In this document: positions 45,913 through 55,956 of the stretch, piece by piece
Layout: the number at the start of each line of letters is the position of its first letter
How positions within the stretch are numbered: position 1 is the stretch's first letter
Assembly: GCA_025357945.1 (NCBI GenBank)
Contig: JANYLJ010000034.1
Location: 50,742-114,741 of the forward strand
Length of the DNA stretch: 64,000 bases
Direction of reading: 5' to 3'
Source of the DNA: Gemmatimonadota bacterium
GTDB taxonomy: Bacteria; Gemmatimonadota; Gemmatimonadetes; Gemmatimonadales; GWC2-71-9
The notes under the pieces: model-generated
Seen by the model: the letters and a program-made list of their open reading frames with translations, nothing else
Databases searched by the model: none
Told to the model about the DNA's origin: nothing
Made by a program: the position numbers and the translations under genes

Positions 45913-47649
45913 GTGTCGATCCATCACCGCTCCCGCGCCGCTCTGTCGCTGCTGGCTGTTGCGCTGTTCGTCCTGCCCGCCGCCCGGCTTGCCGCGCAAA
46001 CAGCCGCCGCCTTCCCGTCGACGTGGCGGTACACCGGGCGTGCCCGGGTCGCCGAGGGAGCGCACGGGATGGTGACGTCGGGGAGTGCGGTGGCGAGTGT
46101 GGTCGGACGCGACATCCTCAAGGCGGGTGGCAACGCGGTGGACGCGGCCGTCGCGGTGGGCTTTGCCCTGGCCGTGACGCACGCCGAGGCGGGGAACATC
46201 GCTGGCGGCGGATACATGATGATCCGGATGCAGGACGGCAAGGCGTACGCGTTGGACTATCGCGAGACGGCGCCCGCGAAGGCGACGCGCGACATGTTCC
46301 TGGATGACAAGGGACAGCCCACCGACAAGAGCGTCTCCGGACACCTCGCTTCGGGCGTTCCGGGGGCGGTCGCCGGGCTGTTGGCGGCGCACCAGCGGTT
46401 CGGCAAGCTCTCGCGCGCCGCGGTCATGAACCCGGCGATTCAGCTCGCGCGCGACGGGTTCGTGGTCGACTCCTTTCATTACCGGTCGTTGGCATCAGTG
46501 CAGCAACGCCTGAAACTGTATTCGCCCGCCGCGGCCGCACAGTACAGCGTGAACGGGCAGGTACCGCTACCGGGTTCCCTGTTCAAGCAACCCGACCTCG
46601 CGCGCACGCTTGCGGCGATCCGTGACCAGGGACGCGACGGCTTCTACAAGGGATGGGTGGCCCGGGCGATCGTGGCTGAAATGCAGCGCGGCGGCGGGAT
46701 CATCAGCGCGGCTGACCTGGCGGGATATCAGCCGAAGTGGCGCGAGCCGCTGCGGATCACGTACCGCGGCTACACGATCTTTTCGATGTCGCCATCGTCA
46801 TCCGGTGGCGCGACGCTGGGGCTGATCCTCAACATCATGGAGGGGTTCGGCCCGTTGCCGCCGTTCGGCTCGACGGCACTGCTGCACCGCGAATCCGAAG
46901 CGATGCGCAGGGCGTTCACCGATCGCAATCGTTTTCTCGGCGATCCGGATTTCGAGACACTCACGATGCTGCCGAGCATGCTCTCCAAGGACTACGCCGC
47001 CAAGGCGAGAGCGGACATCAACCTCGCCCACGCGACCCCGACGCCACCATTCGATCCGTCAATCAAGGATGGGCCGAACACCACGCACTACTCGGTGGTC
47101 GATGCACGGGGTGACGCCGTGTCCACCACCACCACGCTCAACAACTCCTACGGATCAGCCGTGCTGGTGACTGGTGCCGGCTTCCTGTTGAACGACGAAA
47201 TGGACGACTTCGCTGCCGCGCCCGGCAAGCCGAACATGTATGGGCTGGTCCAAGGCGAGATCAATGCGATCAAGCCGGGAAAGCGGATGCTCTCGGCGAT
47301 GACGCCGAGCATCGTGCTCAATCCCAGGGGCGAGCTGACGATGGTGGTGGGCACACCCGGCGGCCCGACGATCATCACCCAGGTGTACCACGTCATCAGC
47401 AACGTTATCGATCACGGCATGTCGCTGCCGGACGCCGTGTCGGCACCGCGACAGCACCATCAGGCACTCCCCGACGAGATCAACCTGAACACCGGTGGAT
47501 TCCGGCAGGCGGTCGTGGATTCCCTGAAGGCGATGGGCCACACCGTCACGTTCAAAGGCGGCGGCGACGTGCAGGCGATCATCCGGATCGCCAAAGGGTG
47601 GCAGGGGGTCAGCGACCCGCGCGGCGGCGGCGCGGCGGCGGGGTACTGA
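45913..47649 (+). CDS. ggt: Gamma-glutamyltransferase
   Basis: GMVTSGSAVASVVGRDILKAGGNAVDAAVAVGFALAVTHAEAGNIAGGGYMMIRM; THYSVVDARGDAVSTTTTLNNSYGSAVLV; GTPGGPTIITQV. Confidence 0.94.
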   Translation: MSIHHRSRAALSLLAVALFVLPAARLAAQTAAAFPSTWRYTGRARVAEGAHGMVTSGSAVASVVGRDILKAGGNAVDAAVAVGFALAVTHAEAGNIAGGGYMMIRMQDGKAYALDYRETAPAKATRDMFLDDKGQPTDKSVSGHLASGVPGAVAGLLAAHQRFGKLSRAAVMNPAIQLARDGFVVDSFHYRSLASVQQRLKLYSPAAAAQYSVNGQVPLPGSLFKQPDLARTLAAIRDQGRDGFYKGWVARAIVAEMQRGGGIISAADLAGYQPKWREPLRITYRGYTIFSMSPSSSGGATLGLILNIMEGFGPLPPFGSTALLHRESEAMRRAFTDRNRFLGDPDFETLTMLPSMLSKDYAAKARADINLAHATPTPPFDPSIKDGPNTTHYSVVDARGDAVSTTTTLNNSYGSAVLVTGAGFLLNDEMDDFAAAPGKPNMYGLVQGEINAIKPGKRMLSAMTPSIVLNPRGELTMVVGTPGGPTIITQVYHVISNVIDHGMSLPDAVSAPRQHHQALPDEINLNTGGFRQAVVDSLKAMGHTVTFKGGGDVQAIIRIAKGWQGVSDPRGGGAAAGY

Positions 47650-47659
47650 TCCGGCTGGA

Positions 47660-48265
47660 TCAGTGTCGCACGAAGGCCTGCCGCAGGGTGAGCGTCACAC
47701 TGCTACCGGTGTGCACAATGAGGTCGCGGTCGAGGTCTTTCGCCGCGATGACCGCGCCGACCGCGCCCCCGCCGACCGCGCCGACCACCGTGCCGGTTTT
47801 CCCGGCGACCGCGTTGCCGACGACCGCGCCCACCACCGCGCCGACCCCCGTCTTCGCCACTTCATTCACGCCAATGGCGTGCGCCTTCATCTCGTACTGA
47901 TAGTTGGTGACCGCCGCGCCGAGTGGATACGTCTTCCCGCTGACGTCGATACTCTTCGCCGACATCACCAGCGTACCCTTTTCGCCCCGGGCGGGCGCAC
48001 CGGCGATCTGTGCGATGCCAAGTGTGATCACCGAGCCGGCCGGAATGACGACGGTCTTGCCGTCGGCAGCGATGACATCACGAACAACGCGCACCTGTGT
48101 CGCGTCACCCGGGCGGTTGCTCGCCGAAGAGATCTGACTCATTGCCGACGCGGCAATCGTCGTCCCGCTGGCAAGCCTCGGCGGATTGCCGAGGGCGCCG
48201 TTGCACGCCACGAGCGCCACGAGCGCCACGATCAGCAGACCTGCGATTCCCCTGTTGCCTCTCAT
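47660..48265 (-). CDS. Glycine-zipper-containing secreted protein, copy 1
   Basis: VAKTGVGAVVGAVVGNAVAGKTGTVVGAVGGGAVGAVIAAKDLDRDLIVHTGSSVTLTLRQAF. Confidence 0.65.
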   Translation of the reverse strand: MRGNRGIAGLLIVALVALVACNGALGNPPRLASGTTIAASAMSQISSASNRPGDATQVRVVRDVIAADGKTVVIPAGSVITLGIAQIAGAPARGEKGTLVMSAKSIDVSGKTYPLGAAVTNYQYEMKAHAIGVNEVAKTGVGAVVGAVVGNAVAGKTGTVVGAVGGGAVGAVIAAKDLDRDLIVHTGSSVTLTLRQAFVRH

Positions 48266-48267
48266 GA

Positions 48268-49026
48268 CTACCGCTCGAACGGCGCCAGCAACGCCAGCGT
48301 CAAGGGCGTGCCGGCGTGCACGATGATATCGCGATCGACGTTCTTGGCCGCCACCGCAGTGCCCACGGCACCACCGCCTACCGCACCGATGATGGTGCCG
48401 GTCTTCCCACCAATCACGTGACCAATGATTGCCCCGATTGCTGCACCGCCGGCCGCCGTGACGACATCGCCAACGTTGACGCTGCGCGCCTTCATTTCGA
48501 AATCGTAATCGGTGCCGACTCCGTCCACGGGAAATGAGCGGCCGTTGATCAGCACGCTTTCCGCCTTCATGTCGAGGGTACCCTTCGACCCACGAGCCCC
48601 CGCCGGCGCGATGGCGCTGATCCTGAAGGTCACCACCGACCCGGCCGGGATCACCACGCGGCCGTTGTCGGTCACATCGTTGGCGACCGTTGCGCGGATC
48701 GGATCACCGAGTCCGTTATACGCCGAGTGGATCGAGTCGATCAAGGTCGTCCTGATGTCCGTGCCTGATTCCAGTATGCCGCGAGCCCGTTGCGCTGGCG
48801 CCTGCCCTACCGCGCCCGCCGGCGGCGGTTGGGTCGGCCGCGGCGATCGGCGTGGAGCCGGCTGCCGGACCGTGGTGACGAATACCGTCTCGCTGGGAGC
48901 CGTTCGAGCGTTGTCGCCGAACTTGGTCGGGACCAGGCTGTCGCTGGACCCTGCCGTGGTCGGCTTGCTGCGACCGCAGGCGCTCAAGGCGAGAAGCGCA
49001 AGGATGCCCATCGAGATTCGTTTCAT
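48268..49026 (-). CDS. Glycine-zipper-containing lipoprotein, copy 2
   Basis: MKRISMGILALLALSACG lipobox; AAIGAIIGHVIGGKTGTIIGAVGGGAVGTAVAAKNVDRDIIVHAGTPLTL. Confidence 0.7.
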   Translation of the reverse strand: MKRISMGILALLALSACGRSKPTTAGSSDSLVPTKFGDNARTAPSETVFVTTVRQPAPRRSPRPTQPPPAGAVGQAPAQRARGILESGTDIRTTLIDSIHSAYNGLGDPIRATVANDVTDNGRVVIPAGSVVTFRISAIAPAGARGSKGTLDMKAESVLINGRSFPVDGVGTDYDFEMKARSVNVGDVVTAAGGAAIGAIIGHVIGGKTGTIIGAVGGGAVGTAVAAKNVDRDIIVHAGTPLTLALLAPFER

Positions 49027-49313
49027 GGCCCTTCTCCTACGTGAAGGTTGTCCAGGTCGAACGCGACATTCCGCCCGACGCGAGCGTTGCGACGATCTGC
49101 TTGCTGCGGCGCGGCGATGCCGCGACCGACCGGATCGCCGCCCTGTCTGGAGTGACGCCGGAGATCCGAAATCCCGCACAGCCCGTGATGCGCTGAGCGA
49201 CGTCGACGCCGGGACGGAAGCCGAGATCCTCGCCTCGCTGGCGGCCGGTAGGTCGAGTTGCGGATGCGCCAGGAGACCGAGGCAAGCTTGGAGCTGAAAT
49301 GAGACGACGGCGC

Positions 49314-49805
49314 CTACGTCGACCGCCCGGCCCGGCCGAGTGTCGCCGCGTCCGCGTCGCGGCACAATCGACAGAGCCCGCGAATCTCGACCTGATGCGC
49401 CTGGTGCTGAAAGTCATGCTCATCGGCCACGAGTGGAAGCAGCCGCTCGAACCGTTCGGTCGAAAACTCGGTCACCCGGCCACAGCGCGCGCAGATGAGG
49501 TGGCCGTGCCGACCGGGAGACAGCAACGGCTCGAAACGCTTGAATCCTTCGCCGAAATCGTGGGCGCGGACGAGTCCGCTCTCGAGGAGGAGGTCCAGCG
49601 CGCGGTACACGGTGGCGGTGCCGACGCGGTGCCCCTGCTCGCGGAGGCGGCGCTGCACGCCCTCGACCGAGCGGTACTCACCCCCCGCGAAGACCGCCCG
49701 GGATACCAGGTCGCGTTGGCGGGTGATCGGCAGGTGACGGTCGCGCAGCCAACGATGGAATCGCTCGAACAACTGCTCACCGGCGGCGGCGGCTTCAGCT
49801 GTCAT
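49314..49805 (-). CDS. Fur-family transcriptional regulator
   Basis: LPITRQRDLVSRAVFAGGEYRSVEGVQRRLREQGHRVGTATVYRALDLLLESGLVRAHDFGEGFKRFEP...HGHLICARCGRVTEF...GLCRLC. Confidence 0.9.
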   Translation of the reverse strand: MTAEAAAAGEQLFERFHRWLRDRHLPITRQRDLVSRAVFAGGEYRSVEGVQRRLREQGHRVGTATVYRALDLLLESGLVRAHDFGEGFKRFEPLLSPGRHGHLICARCGRVTEFSTERFERLLPLVADEHDFQHQAHQVEIRGLCRLCRDADAATLGRAGRST

Positions 49806-50196
49806 CGAGGGCAAGCTCGAGGACCTCAGGTGGGAACCAGTGCGCAAGCGCGACCGGCACGGGCGGTTCCTCGTCGTCAGCGCGCACCGGCACGAGTGCC
49901 AGCAACTCCTGCAACGCCTCGAGGGGCCCCCGGCCGACCTCCGCGAGTTGCGGCTCGAAGCCGCCGCGCTGCTTCCCCTTGATCGTCGCCGTGTAGCTCG
50001 CCGTGTAAATGCGGCGACGGTCACCCTCGACGCGACTCAGCACCGCCGTGCCGAACTCCTTCTGGTCGCGTCGCAGCACACGAAAGACCCAGACGCCGTC
50101 CACCTCGGACGCCGGGACTTGCTCGCGGACCCAGGCGGCCAGGCGCTCCCAGTGCGGGCCTTCACCCGGACCGGTCGGACGCTGTGACATCAGCAT
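49795..50196 (-). CDS. Hypothetical protein
   Basis: ORF overlapping fur and the TIGR00300 gene; SEVDGVWVFRVLRRDQKEFGTAVLSRVEGDRRRIYTASY. Confidence 0.6.
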   Translation of the reverse strand: MLMSQRPTGPGEGPHWERLAAWVREQVPASEVDGVWVFRVLRRDQKEFGTAVLSRVEGDRRRIYTASYTATIKGKQRGGFEPQLAEVGRGPLEALQELLALVPVRADDEEPPVPVALAHWFPPEVLELALDDS

Positions 50197-51260
50197 TTGT
50201 CGAGATACATCCGGAGAATGTGCATGAAGTCCTGCGCGTTGGTGACCACGCCGAATGCCTGGTGCGTGCCGCGATCCTTGAGCTTGTTCACCACGAACTC
50301 GGTCTGGTCCACGCAGATCGTCATCAGTGGCTCGGGGCGCCCGTCGTCGGTGTGGGTGTGAAAGGCGGGCAACATGTTGCCGACGGCGATCGCGTGCAAG
50401 GCCGTCGCCACGAACACCGCGCCGGTCGCCTGCACGGTGTGTTCGCGCATCGCGTCCTGGGCCAGCAGGGAGTCGGTGATGACTTCCGGCAACGGACCGT
50501 CGTCACGAATTGATCCGGCGAGCACGTACGGAATGTCTTCGGTCACCAGCGCGTACATGATCCCCGATGTTACCAGTCCCGCCCTGACCGCAGCATCGAT
50601 CGACCCGGCGCGCCGCACCGCGTTGATGGCCCGCATGTGGGTGCCGTGGCCGCCCGGCGTCGGGCGGCCGCTGTTGTCCATGCCGAGGGTGGTGCCGTAG
50701 ATCGCGGCTTCGATGTCGTGCACGGCCACCGCGTTACCAGCCAGCACCGCTTGCACGTATCCCTGCCGAATCAACCACTCGAAGTCGTTGCGGGCACGCG
50801 AGTGTACCAGGGCGGGGCCGGTGATCCAGAGTACGTAGCCGCCGCGATTCCTTTCGTCCTGCAGGCGCCGGGCGAGATCCTCATAGTTAACCGGCCGCTC
50901 GCGCGACACCTCGGTGCCCATGAACTGGAACTCGTTGGCCCCGCGGCTGCCACCCAGGAACCCGTCCGTCGAGACGACAACCCCTTCGTTGCCGTGTTCG
51001 TCGAGCGCGGTGAGCACGAGGTCACCACGTCGCACGCGGCGCGGCTCGGTGGTTTCGAGCTCCTGGTCACGGCGGATGATGGCACAGTCCATCCGTGGCC
51101 GAATCGGCGCCTGCCACCCCGACTCAAGGCGAACGTAGGTGGGGAGGTTAGAGGTCGAGAAAAATCCATCAGGCAGGACGCCGTCCGCCGGTGCCGGCAC
51201 GAACAGCGCCACGGGGGCGTCGGCGAACGGCGCCTGATGAACATCGGGGAGCCACGTCAT
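50190..51260 (-). CDS. TIGR00300-like protein (LOR/SDH region, putative ornithine cyclodeaminase-type)
   Basis: GGHGTHMRAINAVRRAGSIDAAVRAGLVTSGIMYALVTEDIPYVLAGSIRDDGPLPEVITDSLLAQDAMREH. Confidence 0.65.
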   Translation of the reverse strand: MTWLPDVHQAPFADAPVALFVPAPADGVLPDGFFSTSNLPTYVRLESGWQAPIRPRMDCAIIRRDQELETTEPRRVRRGDLVLTALDEHGNEGVVVSTDGFLGGSRGANEFQFMGTEVSRERPVNYEDLARRLQDERNRGGYVLWITGPALVHSRARNDFEWLIRQGYVQAVLAGNAVAVHDIEAAIYGTTLGMDNSGRPTPGGHGTHMRAINAVRRAGSIDAAVRAGLVTSGIMYALVTEDIPYVLAGSIRDDGPLPEVITDSLLAQDAMREHTVQATGAVFVATALHAIAVGNMLPAFHTHTDDGRPEPLMTICVDQTEFVVNKLKDRGTHQAFGVVTNAQDFMHILRMYLDKC

Positions 51261-51345
51261 TGCGGCGGAAAGCTAGGCCGCCACGAGGCCGCGGCAAAGG
51301 CGGCGCATTGCCCGCCGGGACCCACCGGTACCACGTTTCGGCCCA

Positions 51346-53427
51346 ATGCGCACCTCCATTGCACGTCTCGTCGGACTCTTCGCGCTGGCGGTGGTGCCGG
51401 TGGCCGCGCAGGTTCCCGACTCCGCCGCACGCATCCGCGAGCTTCGCGTCACGGTCATCCGAGCGCCAGCGACCCTGTCGCGCCTCGGCGCCGCCGTCAC
51501 CGTGATCGACTCGGACGCCATTCATCGTGGCCGGCTCGCCATGGGCCTGGACGAGTCGCTGGCGTTCGTGCCCGGGGTCGTGGTGGCGAACCGCTGGAAC
51601 TATGCCGTGGATCAACGCCTGTCGATTCGCGGCTTCGGTGCGCGCGCCAACTTCGGACTACGCGGCGTCAAGGTGTTGCTCGATGGCGTACCACAGACGC
51701 TTCCCGACGGCCAGAGCCAATTGAACAATATCGACCTGTCGCTCGTCAGCCGGATCGAGCTGCTTCGTGGCGGCGCTTCGGCGTTGTACGGCAATGCGTC
51801 CGGTGGCGTACTGTCGTTTACCACCAACTCGATCCCGGTGGCCCCGTGGCTAGTCAGCGCGCGGACCGAGGCAGGAACCTTCGGAACCTCAAAGGAAGAA
51901 CTGGTTACCGGGGGCCGGGTGGGCACCGCCGGGGGTACCCTCGCGGTATCACACTTCTCCACGGACGGATTCCGGCAGCAGAGTACTGCCGAGCAGCGCC
52001 GGCTGAGCCTCGGCCTCGCCTGGGCCGTGTCGTCCAACACCAGCATCACGCTCCGATTCGGCGCCGCCGATGACCCGCGGGCGAGGAACCCGGGCGCGCT
52101 GACGGCGGCCGAGTACGCGGCGAGGCCGGATTCCGCGTCGGCCAACAACATTCGACGCGGCGCGGACAAGGCGGTCACCCAGACGCAACTTGCGTTGGGG
52201 CTGCGACACGACGGCAGCCGATGGCACCTCGATTTCACGCTTTATGGCCTGACCAGAGACCTCCAGAACCCGCTGGCCACGCCACCGCCGCCGCCCACGT
52301 CGACGAGCGAAGGCACTTGGGTCGCGATCGATCGCCGGGTTGGCGGGGCGCGCGCCAGCGCGACGGTGGACCTGACCAGATCCTCGATCACGGGCGGTAT
52401 CGACCTGCAAGGTCTCCGCGACGACCGCACCAATCGGCGGAGCGTGAACGGAGCGGTCACCGACGCGCTACTGCTCGATCAGCAGGAAGGGGTGACCGAA
52501 GCGGCAGCGTTTGCACAGCTGTCGTGGCCGGTGACCGATCGCATCACCGTACGAGCCGGCGCGCGCCAGGACATCAATCGCTTCGCCGTGACCGATCACT
52601 TCCTCAGCGATGGCGATGCGAGCGCGAACCGGACGATGCCGGCGACGAGCGGCAACGGTGGCATCGCGGTGCACCTCGGTCGCGCGATCACCGTGTGGAC
52701 CGACGTCGCGACCGTGTTCGAAACGCCGACCACGACGGAACTGGCCAACCGGCCCGACGGTACCGGCGGATTCAACCCGGACCTCAACCCGCAGCGGAGC
52801 GTGACCACGGAGCTCGGTGCGCGCGGACGGATTGGCCGCCTGTCCTTCGACGTCGCGGCCTACAACACCACCACCCATGACGCGATCGTGCCATACAACG
52901 AAGTGGGCGGCCGCACCTACTTCCGCAACGCAGGTAGCACCCGCACGCGGGGCCTCGAAGCCGGTCTCATCTGGACCCTCCGGCCCGGACTCGTGTTGCT
53001 CGGCACGTGGACGTTGACCGACGCGGTATTTGGTGAGTACCGCATTCCCGGCCCGACATCGACCGATACACTGGACGGTCATCAGCTGGCGGGACTGCCG
53101 CGCAACATCGCGCGGATCGGCATCCAGGGGTCGCTCGGCCATGGCGTGTCGGTCGACATCGACCAGGCGTTCTCGTCGGCAATGTTCGGCGATGACGACA
53201 ACAAGATCCGGGTCGACGGTTGGTCCACCGGCGTGACCGGTGCGCGGCTCGGCTGGCGCGGTCGCGCAGGCGGACTCGCCTTGGCGCCGTTCGTCGCTGT
53301 GATGAATCTCTTTGATCGGCGCTTTGTCGGTTCGGTCACCACGAATGGCGCGGGCGGGCGCGTGTTCGAGCCGGCAGCAGGAAGAACGATCTACGTCGGG
53401 ATGTCCGTTACGGCGAGCGGGACGTAG
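51346..53427 (+). CDS. TonB-dependent receptor
   Basis: VVANRWNYAVDQRLSIRGFGARANFGLRGVKVLLDGVPQTLPDGQSQLNNIDLSLVSRIELLRGGASALYGNASGGVLSF; C-terminal beta strand IYVGMSVTASGT. Confidence 0.92.
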   Translation: MRTSIARLVGLFALAVVPVAAQVPDSAARIRELRVTVIRAPATLSRLGAAVTVIDSDAIHRGRLAMGLDESLAFVPGVVVANRWNYAVDQRLSIRGFGARANFGLRGVKVLLDGVPQTLPDGQSQLNNIDLSLVSRIELLRGGASALYGNASGGVLSFTTNSIPVAPWLVSARTEAGTFGTSKEELVTGGRVGTAGGTLAVSHFSTDGFRQQSTAEQRRLSLGLAWAVSSNTSITLRFGAADDPRARNPGALTAAEYAARPDSASANNIRRGADKAVTQTQLALGLRHDGSRWHLDFTLYGLTRDLQNPLATPPPPPTSTSEGTWVAIDRRVGGARASATVDLTRSSITGGIDLQGLRDDRTNRRSVNGAVTDALLLDQQEGVTEAAAFAQLSWPVTDRITVRAGARQDINRFAVTDHFLSDGDASANRTMPATSGNGGIAVHLGRAITVWTDVATVFETPTTTELANRPDGTGGFNPDLNPQRSVTTELGARGRIGRLSFDVAAYNTTTHDAIVPYNEVGGRTYFRNAGSTRTRGLEAGLIWTLRPGLVLLGTWTLTDAVFGEYRIPGPTSTDTLDGHQLAGLPRNIARIGIQGSLGHGVSVDIDQAFSSAMFGDDDNKIRVDGWSTGVTGARLGWRGRAGGLALAPFVAVMNLFDRRFVGSVTTNGAGGRVFEPAAGRTIYVGMSVTASGT

Positions 53428-53451
53428 GAGAGACGAGAGACGAGAGACGAG
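53428..53451. repeat. Family A heptamer arm, solo, followed by an ATCCTGAGCGAAGTGAAGGA-type motif (53461-53482)
   Basis: gagagacgagagacgagagacgagcggatttgtgatcctgagcgaagtgaaggaccg directly after the TonB receptor stop. Confidence 0.9.
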
Positions 53452-53807
53452 CGGATTTGTGATCCTGAGCGAAGTGAAGGACCGCCCGGCGCAAGCCGCC
53501 TGAATCGGTCATCCTTGGCGCGGTAGGAAGTGTTCGAAACTATGGACGGACAGTGTCGCCTCGTGCCGCCACACACACATGTATTGACGGTTACCGCGCC
53601 ACGATGGGCGCGCGCCATCCTCCCAATTGCGCAACAGGTCGCCCAGCAATTGCTCCACGACGCGCAAGCACAAAGCGAGGGTCAACCGACCGGCACTGTG
53701 CGTCGTGTTCGGCCGCAATTGCGAATGGCCCGTGATTTCACCCACGACTCGACAAGAAGGACGACCCTCGGTATCAAGGAACGTCAGTCGCTCAGCGCAA
53801 ACGCACC

Positions 53808-54029
53808 GTGGCACAAGTCCAGCGCGCCAACCAACGGTGGGAACGCGGCATGACGCCCGGCATGACGCGAGAGCGCTACGTCGACGCGGTCGTGCCAGCG
53901 CTCGCCAATGTGAAGCTCTCCGACCTCATGGCCGCGACCGGCCTCACGAACGCGTCGTGTAGCAAGATTCGGCGCGGACTCACGATACCGCATCCGAGGT
54001 ATTGGGAGACGCTCGCCCGGCTACGGTAA
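53808..54029 (+). CDS. Small HTH-like protein or fragment
   Basis: RYVDAVVPALANVKLSDLMAATGLTNASCSKIRRGLTIPHPRYWETLARLR. Confidence 0.45.
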   Translation: MAQVQRANQRWERGMTPGMTRERYVDAVVPALANVKLSDLMAATGLTNASCSKIRRGLTIPHPRYWETLARLR

Positions 54030-54318
54030 ACGGCCCGGCGGGCCGGGAGCGGTGGCCGTTCATGCGATGCCAACCGTAACGATCCCGTGATTCTGCGGCC
54101 ACAAGGGCTTGGTCGCCACCACCCACAAGTGGCTACTGCGTCGCAAGTTGAGCCCAACGCGAGGATGGCGTCCTCGGAATGTAACTGGCGGCGTATTCCC
54201 GTCGTACCACGTACCCTGTCGCATCCACCTCGGCTTCCTGCCGATACTTGGCTGATGGTCGTCCAGTACGGTCGCCTTGCAGGTCCTGTTCGTTCATCAT
54301 TCGCAACAGGGGTAGGCA

Positions 54319-54603
54319 ATGAAAGCGTACCGATGGCTACTTGGATTCGTTGGACGGCCGGAGTTGAGGCGGACCACCCATTCTGTCGACGCAATGGATC
54401 GCCTGATAGGCAGATCCGATCTGCGCTCCGAGACAAGTAGAACGGTGGGGCACGGCTCGGCTTGGCGAATCGTCCGGCCGGTTCTCGTCGCCTCCCTCGC
54501 GGCGGTTGCCGTGTTCAGTTGCAGTCGTGACCTCCCGGAACAGAGCGGTACCGTTGCTCAATCGCCGCCTGGCGTACAGCGGTACGACGACATCTGTTCG
54601 TAA
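54319..54603 (+). pseudogene. Putative lipoprotein gene truncated by an IS left end, which supplies the stop codon
   Basis: RIVRPVLVASLAAVAVFSCSRDLPEQ; TAA at 54601-54603 lies in the sequence shared with the IS end at 63882. Confidence 0.4.
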
Positions 54604-54679
54604 GCTTCCCCTCGTAGGACACATCGTCAATTAGACTTTGTCGCCCCTGAAGTTGGTCCCGTTTGGATACAGCCCAGAG

Positions 54680-55468
54680 TTAGAGTAACGCGGTTTCAGC
54701 GGTCCGTTCTTCCTGACGTTCGGTGATGAATTCGTTCGGGGTCAGGTGCCCGAGTGAGCTATGTGGTCGCACGTGATTGTAATCACATCGCCACGCTTCG
54801 ATCTTCTGCCGGGCATCCGCGAGCGACAGGAACTGCTGCACGTTCAGGCCCTCGTCCCGCAGCCGCCCGTTGAATGACTCGATGTGCCCGTTGTCCGTGG
54901 GTTTGCCGGGTTGCGTGAAGTCGAGCTGCACGCCGCGCCGATACGCCCAATCTTCCAACGCCCGCGACATGAACTCCGTGCCGTGATCCACGGTGATCGA
55001 CCGCGGCGGTGGGCTGTCGCCAATGGCCTGGTCGAGCGCGTCGGCGACGTCTTGACCACGAATCGAAAACGCCGGTTCTAATACCGGACAGTGGCGACTC
55101 CACTGATCGACCACCGTGAGGACCCGAAACGGTCGTGCGTCGGCCAACTGATCGTGTACAAAGTCCATGCTCCATCGCTCCTGTGCGGCGATCGGCACCG
55201 GTGCCGGCCCCCGGTGCAAGGCGATGTGTTTCCGCCGCCGCACGCGCATCCGCACCGGCAGGCCTTCGAGCCGGTACAGGCGCCGCACACGCTTCTTATT
55301 CACGAGCCAGCCCTCGCGACGGAGGAGCACCCAGATCCGCAAGAACCCGAATCGCGGCCGCGCGTGCGCCAGCTCGCGAATGCGCGACCGCAGCACCGCC
55401 TGGTCCTTCGCCTGGGGGCGGCGATACCACGCCGTCCGACTGAGCTGAGCCAGCCGACACGCCCGCAC
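54680..55468 (-). CDS. IS3-family transposase OrfB (DDE integrase); reading frame continues upstream to about 55535
   Basis: [95 protein letters not shown]. Confidence 0.93.
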   Translation of the reverse strand: MRACRLAQLSRTAWYRRPQAKDQAVLRSRIRELAHARPRFGFLRIWVLLRREGWLVNKKRVRRLYRLEGLPVRMRVRRRKHIALHRGPAPVPIAAQERWSMDFVHDQLADARPFRVLTVVDQWSRHCPVLEPAFSIRGQDVADALDQAIGDSPPPRSITVDHGTEFMSRALEDWAYRRGVQLDFTQPGKPTDNGHIESFNGRLRDEGLNVQQFLSLADARQKIEAWRCDYNHVRPHSSLGHLTPNEFITERQEERTAETALL

Positions 55469-55793
55469 GGTGCTGACCTGGTACGTGTCGCGGAACCACG
55501 TGGCCAGCTCCCGGCGGCGGGTCGGCCGCAGACTTTTTTCGGAGAGCCTCCGTCAGCATATGCTTGTCGAGGGTGCGGTCGGCGACGAGCTGCTTCAATC
55601 GCCGGTTTTCGTCCTCGACCTGCCGCAGGCGGCGGAGCTCACTGACGCCCAGGTGGGCGTACTTCTTCCTCCAGAGGTAAAACGTCGCCTCGCTGACGCC
55701 CAACTGGCGACTGACGTCCGCCACCGGCGTGCCGCTCTCGGCCTGGCGCAGCGCGAAGGCGATCTGCTCCTCGGAGAATTTCGAGCGCTTCAT
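55296..55793 (-). CDS. IS3-family OrfA (frame runs on into OrfB region; functional OrfA is about the first 88 aa)
   Basis: [88 protein letters not shown]. Confidence 0.88.
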   Translation of the reverse strand: MKRSKFSEEQIAFALRQAESGTPVADVSRQLGVSEATFYLWRKKYAHLGVSELRRLRQVEDENRRLKQLVADRTLDKHMLTEALRKKSAADPPPGAGHVVPRHVPGQHRAGVSAGSAQSDGVVSPPPGEGPGGAAVAHSRAGARAAAIRVLADLGAPPSRGLARE

Positions 55794-55794
55794 G

Positions 55795-55956
55795 GGTCCC
55801 TCCCTTTCGTGTCTGGGGACCGCGGACTCGAAATTACTCTAGTTTAGGCTGCCCAACTTTTCGGGGGAGACGTCAGGTCCCTCCCTTTCGTGTCTGGGGA
55901 CCGCGGACTCGAAATTACTCTAGTTTAGGCTGCCCAACTTTTCGGGGGAGACGTCA
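55795..55956. repeat. Perfect 81-bp tandem duplication of the IS right end
   Basis: ggtccctccctttcgtgtctggggaccgcggactcgaaattactctagtttaggctgcccaacttttcgggggagacgtca at 55795-55875 and 55876-55956. Confidence 0.95.

Larger units (their letters stand above)
54648..55956 (-). mobile_element. Inner IS3-family element with duplicated right end
   Basis: OrfA plus OrfB; ends with similar cccc-gaa-agttgg motifs; 81-bp tandem duplication at the right end; boundaries approximate. Confidence 0.75.
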
